The position numbers and the translations under genes are program-made. Shown piece by piece: positions 1 to 6,410 of a stretch of DNA of 10,637 nucleotides. Numbering within the stretch: the stretch's first letter is position 1; every line of letters starts with the position of its first letter. This DNA comes from Candidatus Moraniibacteriota bacterium (GTDB lineage: Bacteria; Patescibacteriota; Minisyncoccia; CAIUEV01; JAHKAQ01). The stretch lies in the NCBI GenBank assembly GCA_014729445.1, contig WJJX01000134.1:1-10637 (forward strand), written 5' to 3'. The notes under the pieces were generated by a model. It saw only the letters and a program-made list of their open reading frames with translations, did not search any database and had not been told where the DNA came from.

Positions 1-144
1 AAATAAAATCTGTCTTTCCAGGTTATTAAACCCTTCATCCTGATAAGAAATGCTGTAAAGAGCCATTAAACCAAAGGCCAAAACAAATAAGATACCGAAA
101 AAAAATTTAAAATTAAATAGGGCTATCCTTGGGACTATTTTCAT
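1..144 (-). CDS. RodA/FtsW-family (SEDS) peptidoglycan glycosyltransferase, N-terminal fragment
   Basis: Only the first 48 codons are in the window; the rest lies beyond the left edge. The frame is open from an ATG at 144 (MKIVPRIALF...) to base 1. It encodes a short basic N-terminus, a hydrophobic first membrane segment at about residues 13-31, then LYSIS (residues 31-35) and an NLERQILF stretch at the edge. SEDS proteins typically have a first helix ending in (L/Y)S(I/A)S, then a short loop and a (K/R)Q-containing start of helix 2. RodA and FtsW polymerise glycan strands in the cytoplasmic membrane; the LYSIS form leans to RodA but a fragment cannot separate them. The start overlaps the end of rfbB by 32 bp in another frame. 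An in-frame ATG at 186 would add 14 residues and lengthen the overlap. Neither start has a good ribosome binding site. The fit of membrane segment plus motif makes this a gene rather than a chance frame. Confidence 0.68.
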   Translation of the reverse strand, partial: MKIVPRIALFNFKFFFGILFVLAFGLMALYSISYQDEGFNNLERQILF

Positions 145-1147
145 CGTTTGTTTGATATTGTTTTTTATAATACTGCCAATATTCATTATTCTTCAGTTTT
201 TGCCACCATTCGGGATTGTCTTTGTACCATTGAACGGTTTTTTTAATCCCTTCCTGAAATTTAACGCGGGGCTCCCAATCCAGATTTTTTCTTAATTTAT
301 CACTGTTTACGGCGTATCTTGAGTCATGGCCGGGTCGATCTTTGACGTGTTCTATCATATCCCGGGTTTTACCTAATGCTTCAAGGATTAAATTGGCTAT
401 TTCGATGTTTTTTAATCTTTCTCCGCTTCCGATATTATAAACTTCGCCGATTCGACCTTGGTGTAAAATTTGATCGATCGCTCTGCAGTGATCCTCTGTA
501 TAAATCCATTCTCTGATATTTTTACCTTGATTGTATAAAGGGACTTTTTTATTTTCCATCAGGTTAGTGATAAACAAAGGAATCAACTTTTCCGGATATT
601 GATAAGGTCCGTAGAAGTTGCAACTGTGGGTTATAATAACCGGCGTGTTATAAGTAACATTGTAAGCCCGACACAACAAATCTCCGCCGGCCTTGGAAGC
701 GCTATAGGGGCTGTTCGGCTCAAAGGGGGAATTTTCGAAAAATTCGCCTTCGTCTATTTCGCCGAAAACCTCATCGGTTGAAATCTGAATCATCTTTTGA
801 GCCTTGCCCTGCTTAACGGCCTCTAAAAGTTCGTAGATCCCTAGAACATCGGTTTCGACAAAAGCCCTGGGATTTAAGATTGATCGATCCACATGAGTTT
901 CAGCGGCGTAATTGATAATGACATCGACTCCTTTATCCAGAGCCTTATTGAGGTCTTTATTTCGGGCGATATCGCCTTTGACAAATTTATAATTGGGATT
1001 CTCCTTAATCTCTTTTAAATTCTCCAGATTACCGGCATAAGTTAATTTATCAAGATTAACCACCTGATAATCCGGATATTTATTGAAGATATATTTTATG
1101 AAATTCGACCCCATAAATCCGGCCCCTCCAGTGACTAAAATTTTCAT
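113..1147 (-). CDS. rfbB: dTDP-glucose 4,6-dehydratase
   Basis: This is a 344-residue extended short-chain dehydrogenase, the usual length for RfbB/RmlB. It converts dTDP-glucose to dTDP-4-keto-6-deoxyglucose with bound NAD+, the second step of dTDP-L-rhamnose and related deoxysugar synthesis in the cytoplasm. Visible motifs are the Rossmann loop GGAGFMGSN (residues 7-15), the family signature STDEVFGE (123-130) carrying the Thr-Asp-Glu catalytic set at 124-126, the Tyr148-x3-Lys152 pair (YSASK), NFYGPYQYPEKLIPL (177-191) and RPGHDSRYA (271-279). The signatures favour RfbB over UDP-glucose epimerases. The start is an ATG with no Shine-Dalgarno sequence, 28 bp after the PPOX-fold gene on the same strand, suggesting cotranscription. 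The C-terminal end is hydrophilic (NDENSPKDSPI) and overlaps the SEDS gene start. No other rhamnose-pathway gene is in the window, so the final sugar cannot be told. Confidence 0.95.
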   Translation of the reverse strand: MKILVTGGAGFMGSNFIKYIFNKYPDYQVVNLDKLTYAGNLENLKEIKENPNYKFVKGDIARNKDLNKALDKGVDVIINYAAETHVDRSILNPRAFVETDVLGIYELLEAVKQGKAQKMIQISTDEVFGEIDEGEFFENSPFEPNSPYSASKAGGDLLCRAYNVTYNTPVIITHSCNFYGPYQYPEKLIPLFITNLMENKKVPLYNQGKNIREWIYTEDHCRAIDQILHQGRIGEVYNIGSGERLKNIEIANLILEALGKTRDMIEHVKDRPGHDSRYAVNSDKLRKNLDWEPRVKFQEGIKKTVQWYKDNPEWWQKLKNNEYWQYYKKQYQTNDENSPKDSPI

Positions 1148-1175
1148 AATAATTTAGATTTAATATTAATGGGCT

Positions 1176-1547
1176 TTAAATTCTTTCTATTTTTTCTATG
1201 GTAAAAACTATTATTCCTTTGCACGGCATACCCTCTTCTTCGCATTCTTTTTTGATTTTTTCAAACAACTTGCCGCTTTTGAAATGTCTGGCTTTTCCGC
1301 AAACCTCATATTCGTGATCCTTATCCTTTTCAGCACCCCAGATATTTAAACTAACATTGTTGTTTTCTTTTATATTTTTCAAAGTCTTTCGCATATAAGT
1401 ATCTTTTATGATAATTCTATTCTCGTCTAAGAATTTTATTCTATCAACCGTAATGCAGTGAACACCATCTTTTCCGTTACTTATAAGCGTAACCGGTTTC
1501 AAACTGATAATTTTTTGAATCTCTTTTTTTAACCTCTGGTCAATCAT
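1176..1547 (-). CDS. PPOX-class (pyridoxamine 5'-phosphate oxidase-like) FMN-binding protein
   Basis: This 123-residue protein resembles the small split-barrel flavoproteins annotated as pyridoxamine 5'-phosphate oxidase-related. Features are an N-terminal helix (residues 1-15), strands around PVTLIS and HCITVDRIKFLDENRIII (18-47), a DTYMRKTLKNIKENNNVSL segment (49-67) of the kind that contacts FMN phosphate in this fold, and C-terminal strands EVCGKARHF and GIIVFTIEKIERI. It is too short and too divergent to be PdxH itself; the substrate is unknown and it may simply bind flavin. Cysteines lie at 31, 83, 102 and 109. I chose the ATG at 1547; a TTG at 1571 would add eight residues (MFLFITQI) and has no better ribosome binding site. 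It lies downstream of pyrG (78 bp or more) and upstream of rfbB (28 bp) on the same strand. The family call is from pattern recognition only. Confidence 0.72.
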   Translation of the reverse strand: MIDQRLKKEIQKIISLKPVTLISNGKDGVHCITVDRIKFLDENRIIIKDTYMRKTLKNIKENNNVSLNIWGAEKDKDHEYEVCGKARHFKSGKLFEKIKKECEEEGMPCKGIIVFTIEKIERI

Positions 1548-1593
1548 AATTTGGGTTATAAATAAAAACAATCAGGAAAGGAAAATCAATTTT

Positions 1594-1599
1594 ATTATA
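1594..1599 (-). promoter_or_regulatory. Possible -10 element before the PPOX-fold gene
   Basis: A perfect TATAAT on the minus strand lies about 47 bp upstream of the ATG at 1547, in the 3' gap after pyrG. No convincing -35 is found at 16-18 bp (the best match is TAGATA-like). In DNA this AT-rich a chance TATAAT is common, so this is weak support for an internal promoter. Confidence 0.22.
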
Positions 1600-1649
1600 T
1601 CGATTTTTTTAAATTTTATCTAATTTCCTTCTTTCAGAGTTAATTGACT

Positions 1650-3305
1650 TTATTTTTTTGCTTGAAATTTTAATTTTTTGGCCACTTTTATGAATTCAAG
1701 AAAAAGAGGATGTGGATTGTGGGGCCTGGATTTAAATTCCGGGTGAAATTGAGTGCCTAGAAAAAAGGGATGATACGCTTTCGGCAGTTCCATTATCTCC
1801 ATTAACCGTCTGTCCGGTGAAAATCCGGAAAAAACCAGCCCGGCTTTTTCAAGATCCTTAATAAACTTTGGATTAACCTCGTATCGATGACGATGCCTTT
1901 CATAGATCAAAGAGTCGTTATAAGCTTTAGCTGCGATGGTTGACTTTTTTAATAAAGCTTTATAGGAACCGAGCCGCATAGTGCCTCCAAAATCGTTTTT
2001 TTCCATTTTCTTTTTTTGATCAGGCATTATATCGATTACCGTATACTTACTGTTTTCCTTTATTTCTTTGCTAGTAGCTCGAGTGATCCCGGCCATATTT
2101 CTGGCAAATTCGATAACAGCCAGCTGCATACCGTAGCAGAGTCCAAGATAGGGGATTTTATTGACTCTTGCGTAATTAATGGCCCTTATTATTCCTTCAA
2201 CTCCTCTTTCTCCAAACCCGCCCGGAACCACAATTCCGTCGAATCTTTTAAGCTCTTGGACTTTTGAGGGGTCTTTTTCATAGTCTATCGAGTCTATCCA
2301 GGTTAAATTGGTTTTTACCTCATTGTGGATCGCGCCATGCTTTATGGCCTCGATAACGGAGATATAGGAATCCGAAAGCACGAATTCGCCGGTGCTGAAA
2401 TATTTGCCAATAACCGCTATTTCAAGATTTTTTTTGATTTTTTTGATTTTTTCGGTAATTTTTTCCCATTTTTTGATATTATTTTCGACGATTTCCAAAT
2501 TCAATTTTTCAAGAATTTTTTCGCCGATTTTATCCTTTTCAAAATTAACCGGCAGATTGTAAACACTATCCACATCCGGCGCGGAAATAACATAATCCTC
2601 GTTTATGTTACAAAAAGTGGCGATTTTTTCTTTTCTTTTTTGATCGAGCGATCGTTCGGACCTGGCGATAATAAAATCCGGCTGAATTCCGGCCGAATTA
2701 AGGGTACGAACCGCATATTGAGTAGGTTTGGTTTTCATTTCCCCGATTTTGTCGGGAATCGGCAGAAAACTAACCATGACCACTAAAACGTCTTTGGGGT
2801 ATTTAATTTTCATCATTCTGGCGGCTTCCAAAAACAGGATGTTTTGATATTCTCCAACCGTTCCCCCGATCTCTATCACGGAAATTTCGGCTTTTTCTTT
2901 TCTTGCGGCTTTTTCGATTCTTCGAATAACCTCCAAAGGAATATGCGGCACTACCTCCACGCATTTGCCCCTGTATTTCAAGGCTCTCTCCTTTTCGATG
3001 ACCGTTTTATAAACGCTTCCCGTGGTCATATAATTGGCCGAAGTCAGGCTTTTTTCGAGAAATCTTTCATAATTGCCCATATCCTGATCACATTCCATAC
3101 CGTCGTCTAGGACAAAAACCTCCCCATGTTCGGTCGGATTCATGGTTCCGGCATCTACGTTAACATAGGGATCGATTTTTAAAGCAGTCACCTCGAATCC
3201 TTTAGCTTTAAGAATAGCCGCAATCGAAGAACAGGTGGTCCCTTTTCCAACTCCGCTCATCACCCCACCGGTCACAAAAATATATTTTTTGTTTTTAATT
3301 TCCAT
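1650..3305 (-). CDS. pyrG: CTP synthase (glutamine hydrolysing)
   Basis: This 551-residue enzyme makes CTP from UTP, ATP and glutamine, the last step of pyrimidine nucleotide synthesis. The N-terminal synthase domain (about 1-270) has the P-loop GGVMSGVGKG (13-22), KIDPYVNVDAGTM (43-55), HGEVFVLDDG with an acidic ECD (60-73), EIGGTVGE (145-152) and KTKPTQ (191-196). A Lys-rich linker (about 271-293) leads to a class I glutamine amidotransferase domain with PGGFGERG (361-368), the nucleophile Cys390 in LGLCYGMQ, and His521/Glu523 in FHPEF. Both active sites look complete. The synthase domain departs from the usual bacterial text in several places (SGVGKG, MNPTEHGEVFV, GGTVGEYQN, VSFLPIPDKIGE), as in a divergent CTP synthase subgroup. 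The start is ATG with only a weak GGA upstream. It lies 49 bp after rplI on the same strand and is probably cotranscribed with it. Confidence 0.96.
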   Translation of the reverse strand: MEIKNKKYIFVTGGVMSGVGKGTTCSSIAAILKAKGFEVTALKIDPYVNVDAGTMNPTEHGEVFVLDDGMECDQDMGNYERFLEKSLTSANYMTTGSVYKTVIEKERALKYRGKCVEVVPHIPLEVIRRIEKAARKEKAEISVIEIGGTVGEYQNILFLEAARMMKIKYPKDVLVVMVSFLPIPDKIGEMKTKPTQYAVRTLNSAGIQPDFIIARSERSLDQKRKEKIATFCNINEDYVISAPDVDSVYNLPVNFEKDKIGEKILEKLNLEIVENNIKKWEKITEKIKKIKKNLEIAVIGKYFSTGEFVLSDSYISVIEAIKHGAIHNEVKTNLTWIDSIDYEKDPSKVQELKRFDGIVVPGGFGERGVEGIIRAINYARVNKIPYLGLCYGMQLAVIEFARNMAGITRATSKEIKENSKYTVIDIMPDQKKKMEKNDFGGTMRLGSYKALLKKSTIAAKAYNDSLIYERHRHRYEVNPKFIKDLEKAGLVFSGFSPDRRLMEIMELPKAYHPFFLGTQFHPEFKSRPHNPHPLFLEFIKVAKKLKFQAKK

Positions 3306-3354
3306 AATTCCGTTTTTATTTGTTAATTGAAGTTACGTACAAACAGCTGGATTT

Positions 3355-3822
3355 TTATTTTTCCGCTTTTTTCGGTTTTTCGGCTTCGATTTTGAGTTTA
3401 AGGATAGGCTTAACCTCCTCAAACAATTCTATCCTAACTTCATAATCCCCAATTTCTTTGATGGGGTTCTCGATAAGAACCTGCTTTTTGTCAATTTCAA
3501 TTTTCTTCCCCTGAAGTCCTTTTGCAATATCCTTTTGGCTTACCGAACCGAATAGTTTGCCTTCCTTTTCCTTTCTTTCTAACTTAAGAGAAATTTTTTC
3601 GATTTCTTTGGCCAGCTTTTCCGCTTCCCGCTTCATTTCTTGCTCCTGTTTGATTCTTTCCTCCTTGATCTTTTCGGCCTCTTCAATCGCTTTTTGAGTA
3701 GCCAGTTTAGCGTAGCTATAAGCCAAAAGGAAATTTCTGGCATAGCCTTCCTTGACTTTCACCACATCCCCTGCTTTGCCCAATTTTTCGACTTTTTTTA
3801 ATAAAACAATTTGAACCGACAT
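3355..3822 (-). CDS. rplI: 50S ribosomal protein L9
   Basis: At 155 residues this is typical for bacterial L9 (about 148-150). The N-terminal rRNA-binding domain (1-45) carries the family signature, with LGKAGDVVKVKEGYARNFLL at residues 14-33. The next part is a long charged helix (about 42-85), the rigid connector of L9. The C-terminal domain (about 88-148) contains LFGSVS (90-95) and GDYEVRIELFEEV (125-137). The last residues (EKPKKAEK) are a short charged tail. L9 binds 23S rRNA near the L1 stalk base and reaches over the 30S subunit. The protein starts at an ATG in MSVQIVLLKKV with no Shine-Dalgarno; the leader is A/T-rich. The 191-bp space upstream contains a possible promoter and a GC-rich hairpin. 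Established knowledge, from memory: some Candidate Phyla Radiation lineages lack L9, so its presence helps placement. Confidence 0.96.
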   Translation of the reverse strand: MSVQIVLLKKVEKLGKAGDVVKVKEGYARNFLLAYSYAKLATQKAIEEAEKIKEERIKQEQEMKREAEKLAKEIEKISLKLERKEKEGKLFGSVSQKDIAKGLQGKKIEIDKKQVLIENPIKEIGDYEVRIELFEEVKPILKLKIEAEKPKKAEK

Positions 3823-3894
3823 TATTTAAACTTAATACTTAAATTTTTTAAAACTGCTATTTTGCGAACTCTCCAAGGACAAAAAATCTAATTT

Positions 3895-3921
3895 AGGGAT
3901 CCGCGCGCCGCACGGTTCCCT
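3895..3921 (-). terminator. GC-rich hairpin with downstream T-run between topA and rplI (terminator or leader attenuator)
   Basis: Bases 3895-3903 (AGGGATCCG) and 3913-3921 (CGGTTCCCT) form a nine-position stem with one mismatch around a 9-nt GC-rich loop. Read on the minus strand, the stem is followed eight bases later by TTTTTT (3882-3887). This fits an intrinsic terminator for topA, although it lies over 90 bp past the topA stop. It also fits a leader element of rplI, because a TATAAT lies upstream at 3957-3962. The T-run is not immediately adjacent, which weakens the terminator reading. It is the only strongly GC-rich patch in an otherwise A/T-rich gap. Confidence 0.42.
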
Positions 3922-3956
3922 GAACTGAAAATCTTTATCCTATGATTTTTAATTTA

Positions 3957-3989
3957 ATTATACTAACACTATTAAAATAATATTTTCAA
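3957..3989 (-). promoter_or_regulatory. rplI: Possible rplI promoter
   Basis: On the minus strand a perfect TATAAT (3957-3962) is preceded by TTGAAA (3984-3989), but the spacer is 21 bp, longer than the 16-18 bp favoured by sigma-70-type polymerase. If used, transcription would start near 3950 and give rplI a leader of about 127 nt that includes the hairpin at 3895-3921. Only the -10 is convincing. Confidence 0.3.
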
Positions 3990-4013
3990 GTAAGAACAAT
4001 TTTTAGATCGCAA

Positions 4014-6263
4014 TTATTTCTTTTTTTGACTGCATTCTTTGTTTCGGCACTTGGTCTTTCCGGTTCGCAGATCCTTAATCAAAAGATCGCCGCATTTAGG
4101 ACATTTTTTGCCGGTCGGTTTTCCATTCATCGCATTTTTACATTCCGGATAATTGTTGCAAGCCCAAAAGATGCCTTTTCTGGATTTCTTTTCAACGATT
4201 TCCCCGGTTTTACAAACCGGACATTTGACTCCCGATTTGTTCTCGATCTTTTTGATGTTTTTACATTCTGGATAATTGGAACAACCCAAAAATGATCCCC
4301 ACTTACCTCTTTTGATCTCCATTTTGGCCCCGCACTTATCGCAGATCACCTCACCGATTTCTTTGGCCAGCTTTTCCTGTTCTTTTTTATTGGGATCTTC
4401 GGTATATTTACATTCCGGATAACCGCTGCAGGCGAAAAATTTGCCGAAGCGTCCGAATTTTTCAACCAACTCTTTCTTGCATTCCGGGCATTTTTTCTCG
4501 ATCTTTTTTTCGTACTTTTTAATGGAGTTGGATTTTTCTTTTAATTCTTTGGCAAAAGGTTTATAGAAATCGTCGATTACTTTAACCCATTCGTTTTTGC
4601 CTACGGCGATTTCGTCGAATTCGGACTCCATTTTGGCGGTAAAATCGTAGTCGACAATATTGGAAAAATTTTTGACCATTAGATCGTTAACCAGATAGCC
4701 GATTTCCTGAGGCACGAATTGCTTGGCTTCGTCTTTTTCCACATAACCCCGATCGATAATGGTGCTCAAAGTCGGAGCATAAGTCGACGGCCGACCGATT
4801 CCGTAATCCTCAAGGGTTTTAATCAAAGTGGCGTCGCTAAATCTGGCCGGCGGCTGAGTGAAGTGCTGAATTCCCTCCACTTTGTGCAAATTTAAAATTT
4901 CCCTAATCGCCAAATTTTCCGGCAGTAAAACCTCTTCGACTTGAAATTTGTCACCAAAAGCCATTAGATAACCCTCAAATTTAATCTGGGAACCGCTGGC
5001 TAGCAATTCATAGCTGCCGGCCGTAATTTTGATCTTAATCTTATTGAAAACGGCTGGCTGCATTTGACTTTGAATAAATTTGGTCCAAATTAATTTATAC
5101 AATCTGTATTGATTATGGTTTAAATATTTTTTAAGACTCTCCGGGCTTTTTTCGGGATAAGTCGGGCGAATGGCTTCATGGGCCTCCTGGGCTCCTTTGG
5201 CGCCTTTTTTGAAAAATCGGGGTGTATTGAGAGAGTAATTCTTTCCGTACTCTTTTTCAATCACTTTTTTGGCTTTTTCAAGCGCTTTTGGAGAAACATT
5301 GAGCGAATCCGTTCTCATATAGGTTATAAGACCGGCATTTCCTTTTTCAAGTTTTACTCCCTCATAAAGCGTTTGGGCCACCATCATTGTTTGTTTGGCC
5401 GAAAAACCCAGTTTGTTGGCGGCTTCTCTTTGAAGAGTGCTGGTTCTGAAGGGAGGGGCGGGATTTCTCCGGCTTTCCTTTTTCTCTATATCCTTTATTT
5501 GATACTTTTCTTTTAGTAAATCCTTTTTTATCGATTCGGCTTGTTTTTTGTCTTTGATGAAAAATTTGGAGATTTTTTTGCTGCCGATTTTTGAAAGCAC
5601 CGCTTTAAATAAATTCGCATCCTGCTTTATGTCCTTTACCTCCCCGGGTTTGACTTCTTGTTTGGAAAGCCAGGCTTCGATATTCCAGTATTCCCTGGGT
5701 TTGAATTTTTCCCTTTCTCTCTCCCGCTCCACAATTAACCTCAAGGCAACGGACTGAACTCGGCCGGCCGATAGACCGTATTTGATCTTTTTCCACAGCA
5801 GAGGCGACAGATTATAGCCGACTAATCTATCCAGCACTCTTCTGGCCTGCTGAGCGTTAAATAAATTTTGATCAATCTCTTTGGGGTTTTTTAAGGCCTC
5901 GGTAATAGCGTTTTTGGTTATTTCGTGAAAAGTGATCCTTTCGAATTTCATCTTGGGCGCGTAGCGTTTGATAATCCATTTTAAGTGATAAGCAATGGCT
6001 TCCCCCTCCCGGTCTTCATCAGTTGCCAGAATCACTTTCTTGATTTTTCCTTTTTTTATAGTGTCTTTGATGGCTTTAAGCGCTTTGTTGGCCTTTGTGG
6101 AAATGGAATAGGAAGGCTGGTAATTTTTTTCTACATCCACTCCGATTTTGCCTTTCGGCAAGTCTCTAATATGACCAAAAGAGGAAAGCACTTTGAAATC
6201 TTTCCCCAAATAACGATTGATTGTTTTGGCTTTAGTCGGTGATTCGACTATTACTAAATTCAT
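4014..6263 (-). CDS. topA: DNA topoisomerase I (type IA, omega protein)
   Basis: This 749-residue type IA topoisomerase relaxes negative supercoils by single-strand passage. The N-terminal Toprim domain shows VESPTKAKTI (6-15, Glu7) and the acidic triad in DEDREGE (Asp82, Asp84, Glu86). The Toprim-to-core part contains ARRVLDRLVGYNLSPLLW (140-157) and LSAGRVQSVALRLI (164-177). The catalytic tyrosine is Tyr315 in GLITYMRTDS, and EAHEAIRPT (360-368) and GIGRPSTYAPTLSTI (488-502) are further family blocks. The C-terminus carries four Cys4 zinc ribbons: cysteines 592/595/612/618, 641/644/661/667, 681/684/702/708 and 721/724/739/744, each likely to bind single-stranded DNA. The ATG start gives the canonical MNLVIVESPTKAK N-terminus. 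No Shine-Dalgarno is visible. It reads away from rpsA across a shared 371-bp intergenic region, and its stop lies 191 bp before rplI. Confidence 0.97.
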   Translation of the reverse strand: MNLVIVESPTKAKTINRYLGKDFKVLSSFGHIRDLPKGKIGVDVEKNYQPSYSISTKANKALKAIKDTIKKGKIKKVILATDEDREGEAIAYHLKWIIKRYAPKMKFERITFHEITKNAITEALKNPKEIDQNLFNAQQARRVLDRLVGYNLSPLLWKKIKYGLSAGRVQSVALRLIVEREREREKFKPREYWNIEAWLSKQEVKPGEVKDIKQDANLFKAVLSKIGSKKISKFFIKDKKQAESIKKDLLKEKYQIKDIEKKESRRNPAPPFRTSTLQREAANKLGFSAKQTMMVAQTLYEGVKLEKGNAGLITYMRTDSLNVSPKALEKAKKVIEKEYGKNYSLNTPRFFKKGAKGAQEAHEAIRPTYPEKSPESLKKYLNHNQYRLYKLIWTKFIQSQMQPAVFNKIKIKITAGSYELLASGSQIKFEGYLMAFGDKFQVEEVLLPENLAIREILNLHKVEGIQHFTQPPARFSDATLIKTLEDYGIGRPSTYAPTLSTIIDRGYVEKDEAKQFVPQEIGYLVNDLMVKNFSNIVDYDFTAKMESEFDEIAVGKNEWVKVIDDFYKPFAKELKEKSNSIKKYEKKIEKKCPECKKELVEKFGRFGKFFACSGYPECKYTEDPNKKEQEKLAKEIGEVICDKCGAKMEIKRGKWGSFLGCSNYPECKNIKKIENKSGVKCPVCKTGEIVEKKSRKGIFWACNNYPECKNAMNGKPTGKKCPKCGDLLIKDLRTGKTKCRNKECSQKKK

Positions 6264-6382
6264 AAAAGTTAAAATACTAATAATTAAATTGAATTTGGAT
6301 TATAATAAATCTAATATTAAAAAATTATAAACTGAATGTAAAATGCTTTTAAAATTTATCCTTTTATTTCGATACTATCCAT

Positions 6383-6410
6383 AAAATATATTTTCTCGAT
6401 ATAATGTCAA
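6383..6410 (-). promoter_or_regulatory. topA: Candidate topA promoter (TTGACA-16 bp-TATTTT)
   Basis: On the minus strand a perfect -35 TTGACA (6405-6410) is followed after 16 bp by TATTTT (6383-6388, four of six matches to TATAAT). Transcription would start near 6376, giving a leader of about 113 nt before the topA ATG. The -35 box shares base 6405 with a plus-strand TATAAT, so the two directions would compete. A further minus-strand TATAAT at 6299-6304, closer to topA, lacks a good -35. Confidence 0.35.
6400..6405 (+). promoter_or_regulatory. -10 element for the candidate structured RNA
   Basis: A perfect TATAAT ends five bases before the 5' strand of a long-range stem beginning at 6411, the expected distance to a transcription start. 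The region 16-18 bp upstream has only a poor -35 match (ATCCAT/TATCCA), so activity would depend on the -10 alone or on an activator. Confidence 0.33.

Noticed and set aside
1572..1649. Possible terminator after pyrG from loose GAAGGAAAT / ATTTTCCTTTC complementarity
   Set aside because: The arms are separated by about 40 A/T-rich bases, the stem is weak and there is no proper T-run after it.
2016..3110. Three plus-strand open frames (83, 153 and 88 codons) opposite pyrG
   Set aside because: They lie antisense to a well-conserved gene, encode Phe-rich low-complexity protein typical of reverse-complemented Lys-rich coding sequence, and have no recognisable motif.
5178..6242. Open frames on the plus strand and an alternative minus-strand frame inside topA
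   Set aside because: All overlap conserved TopA blocks in other frames; the compositions are those of shadow frames and no domain is visible.
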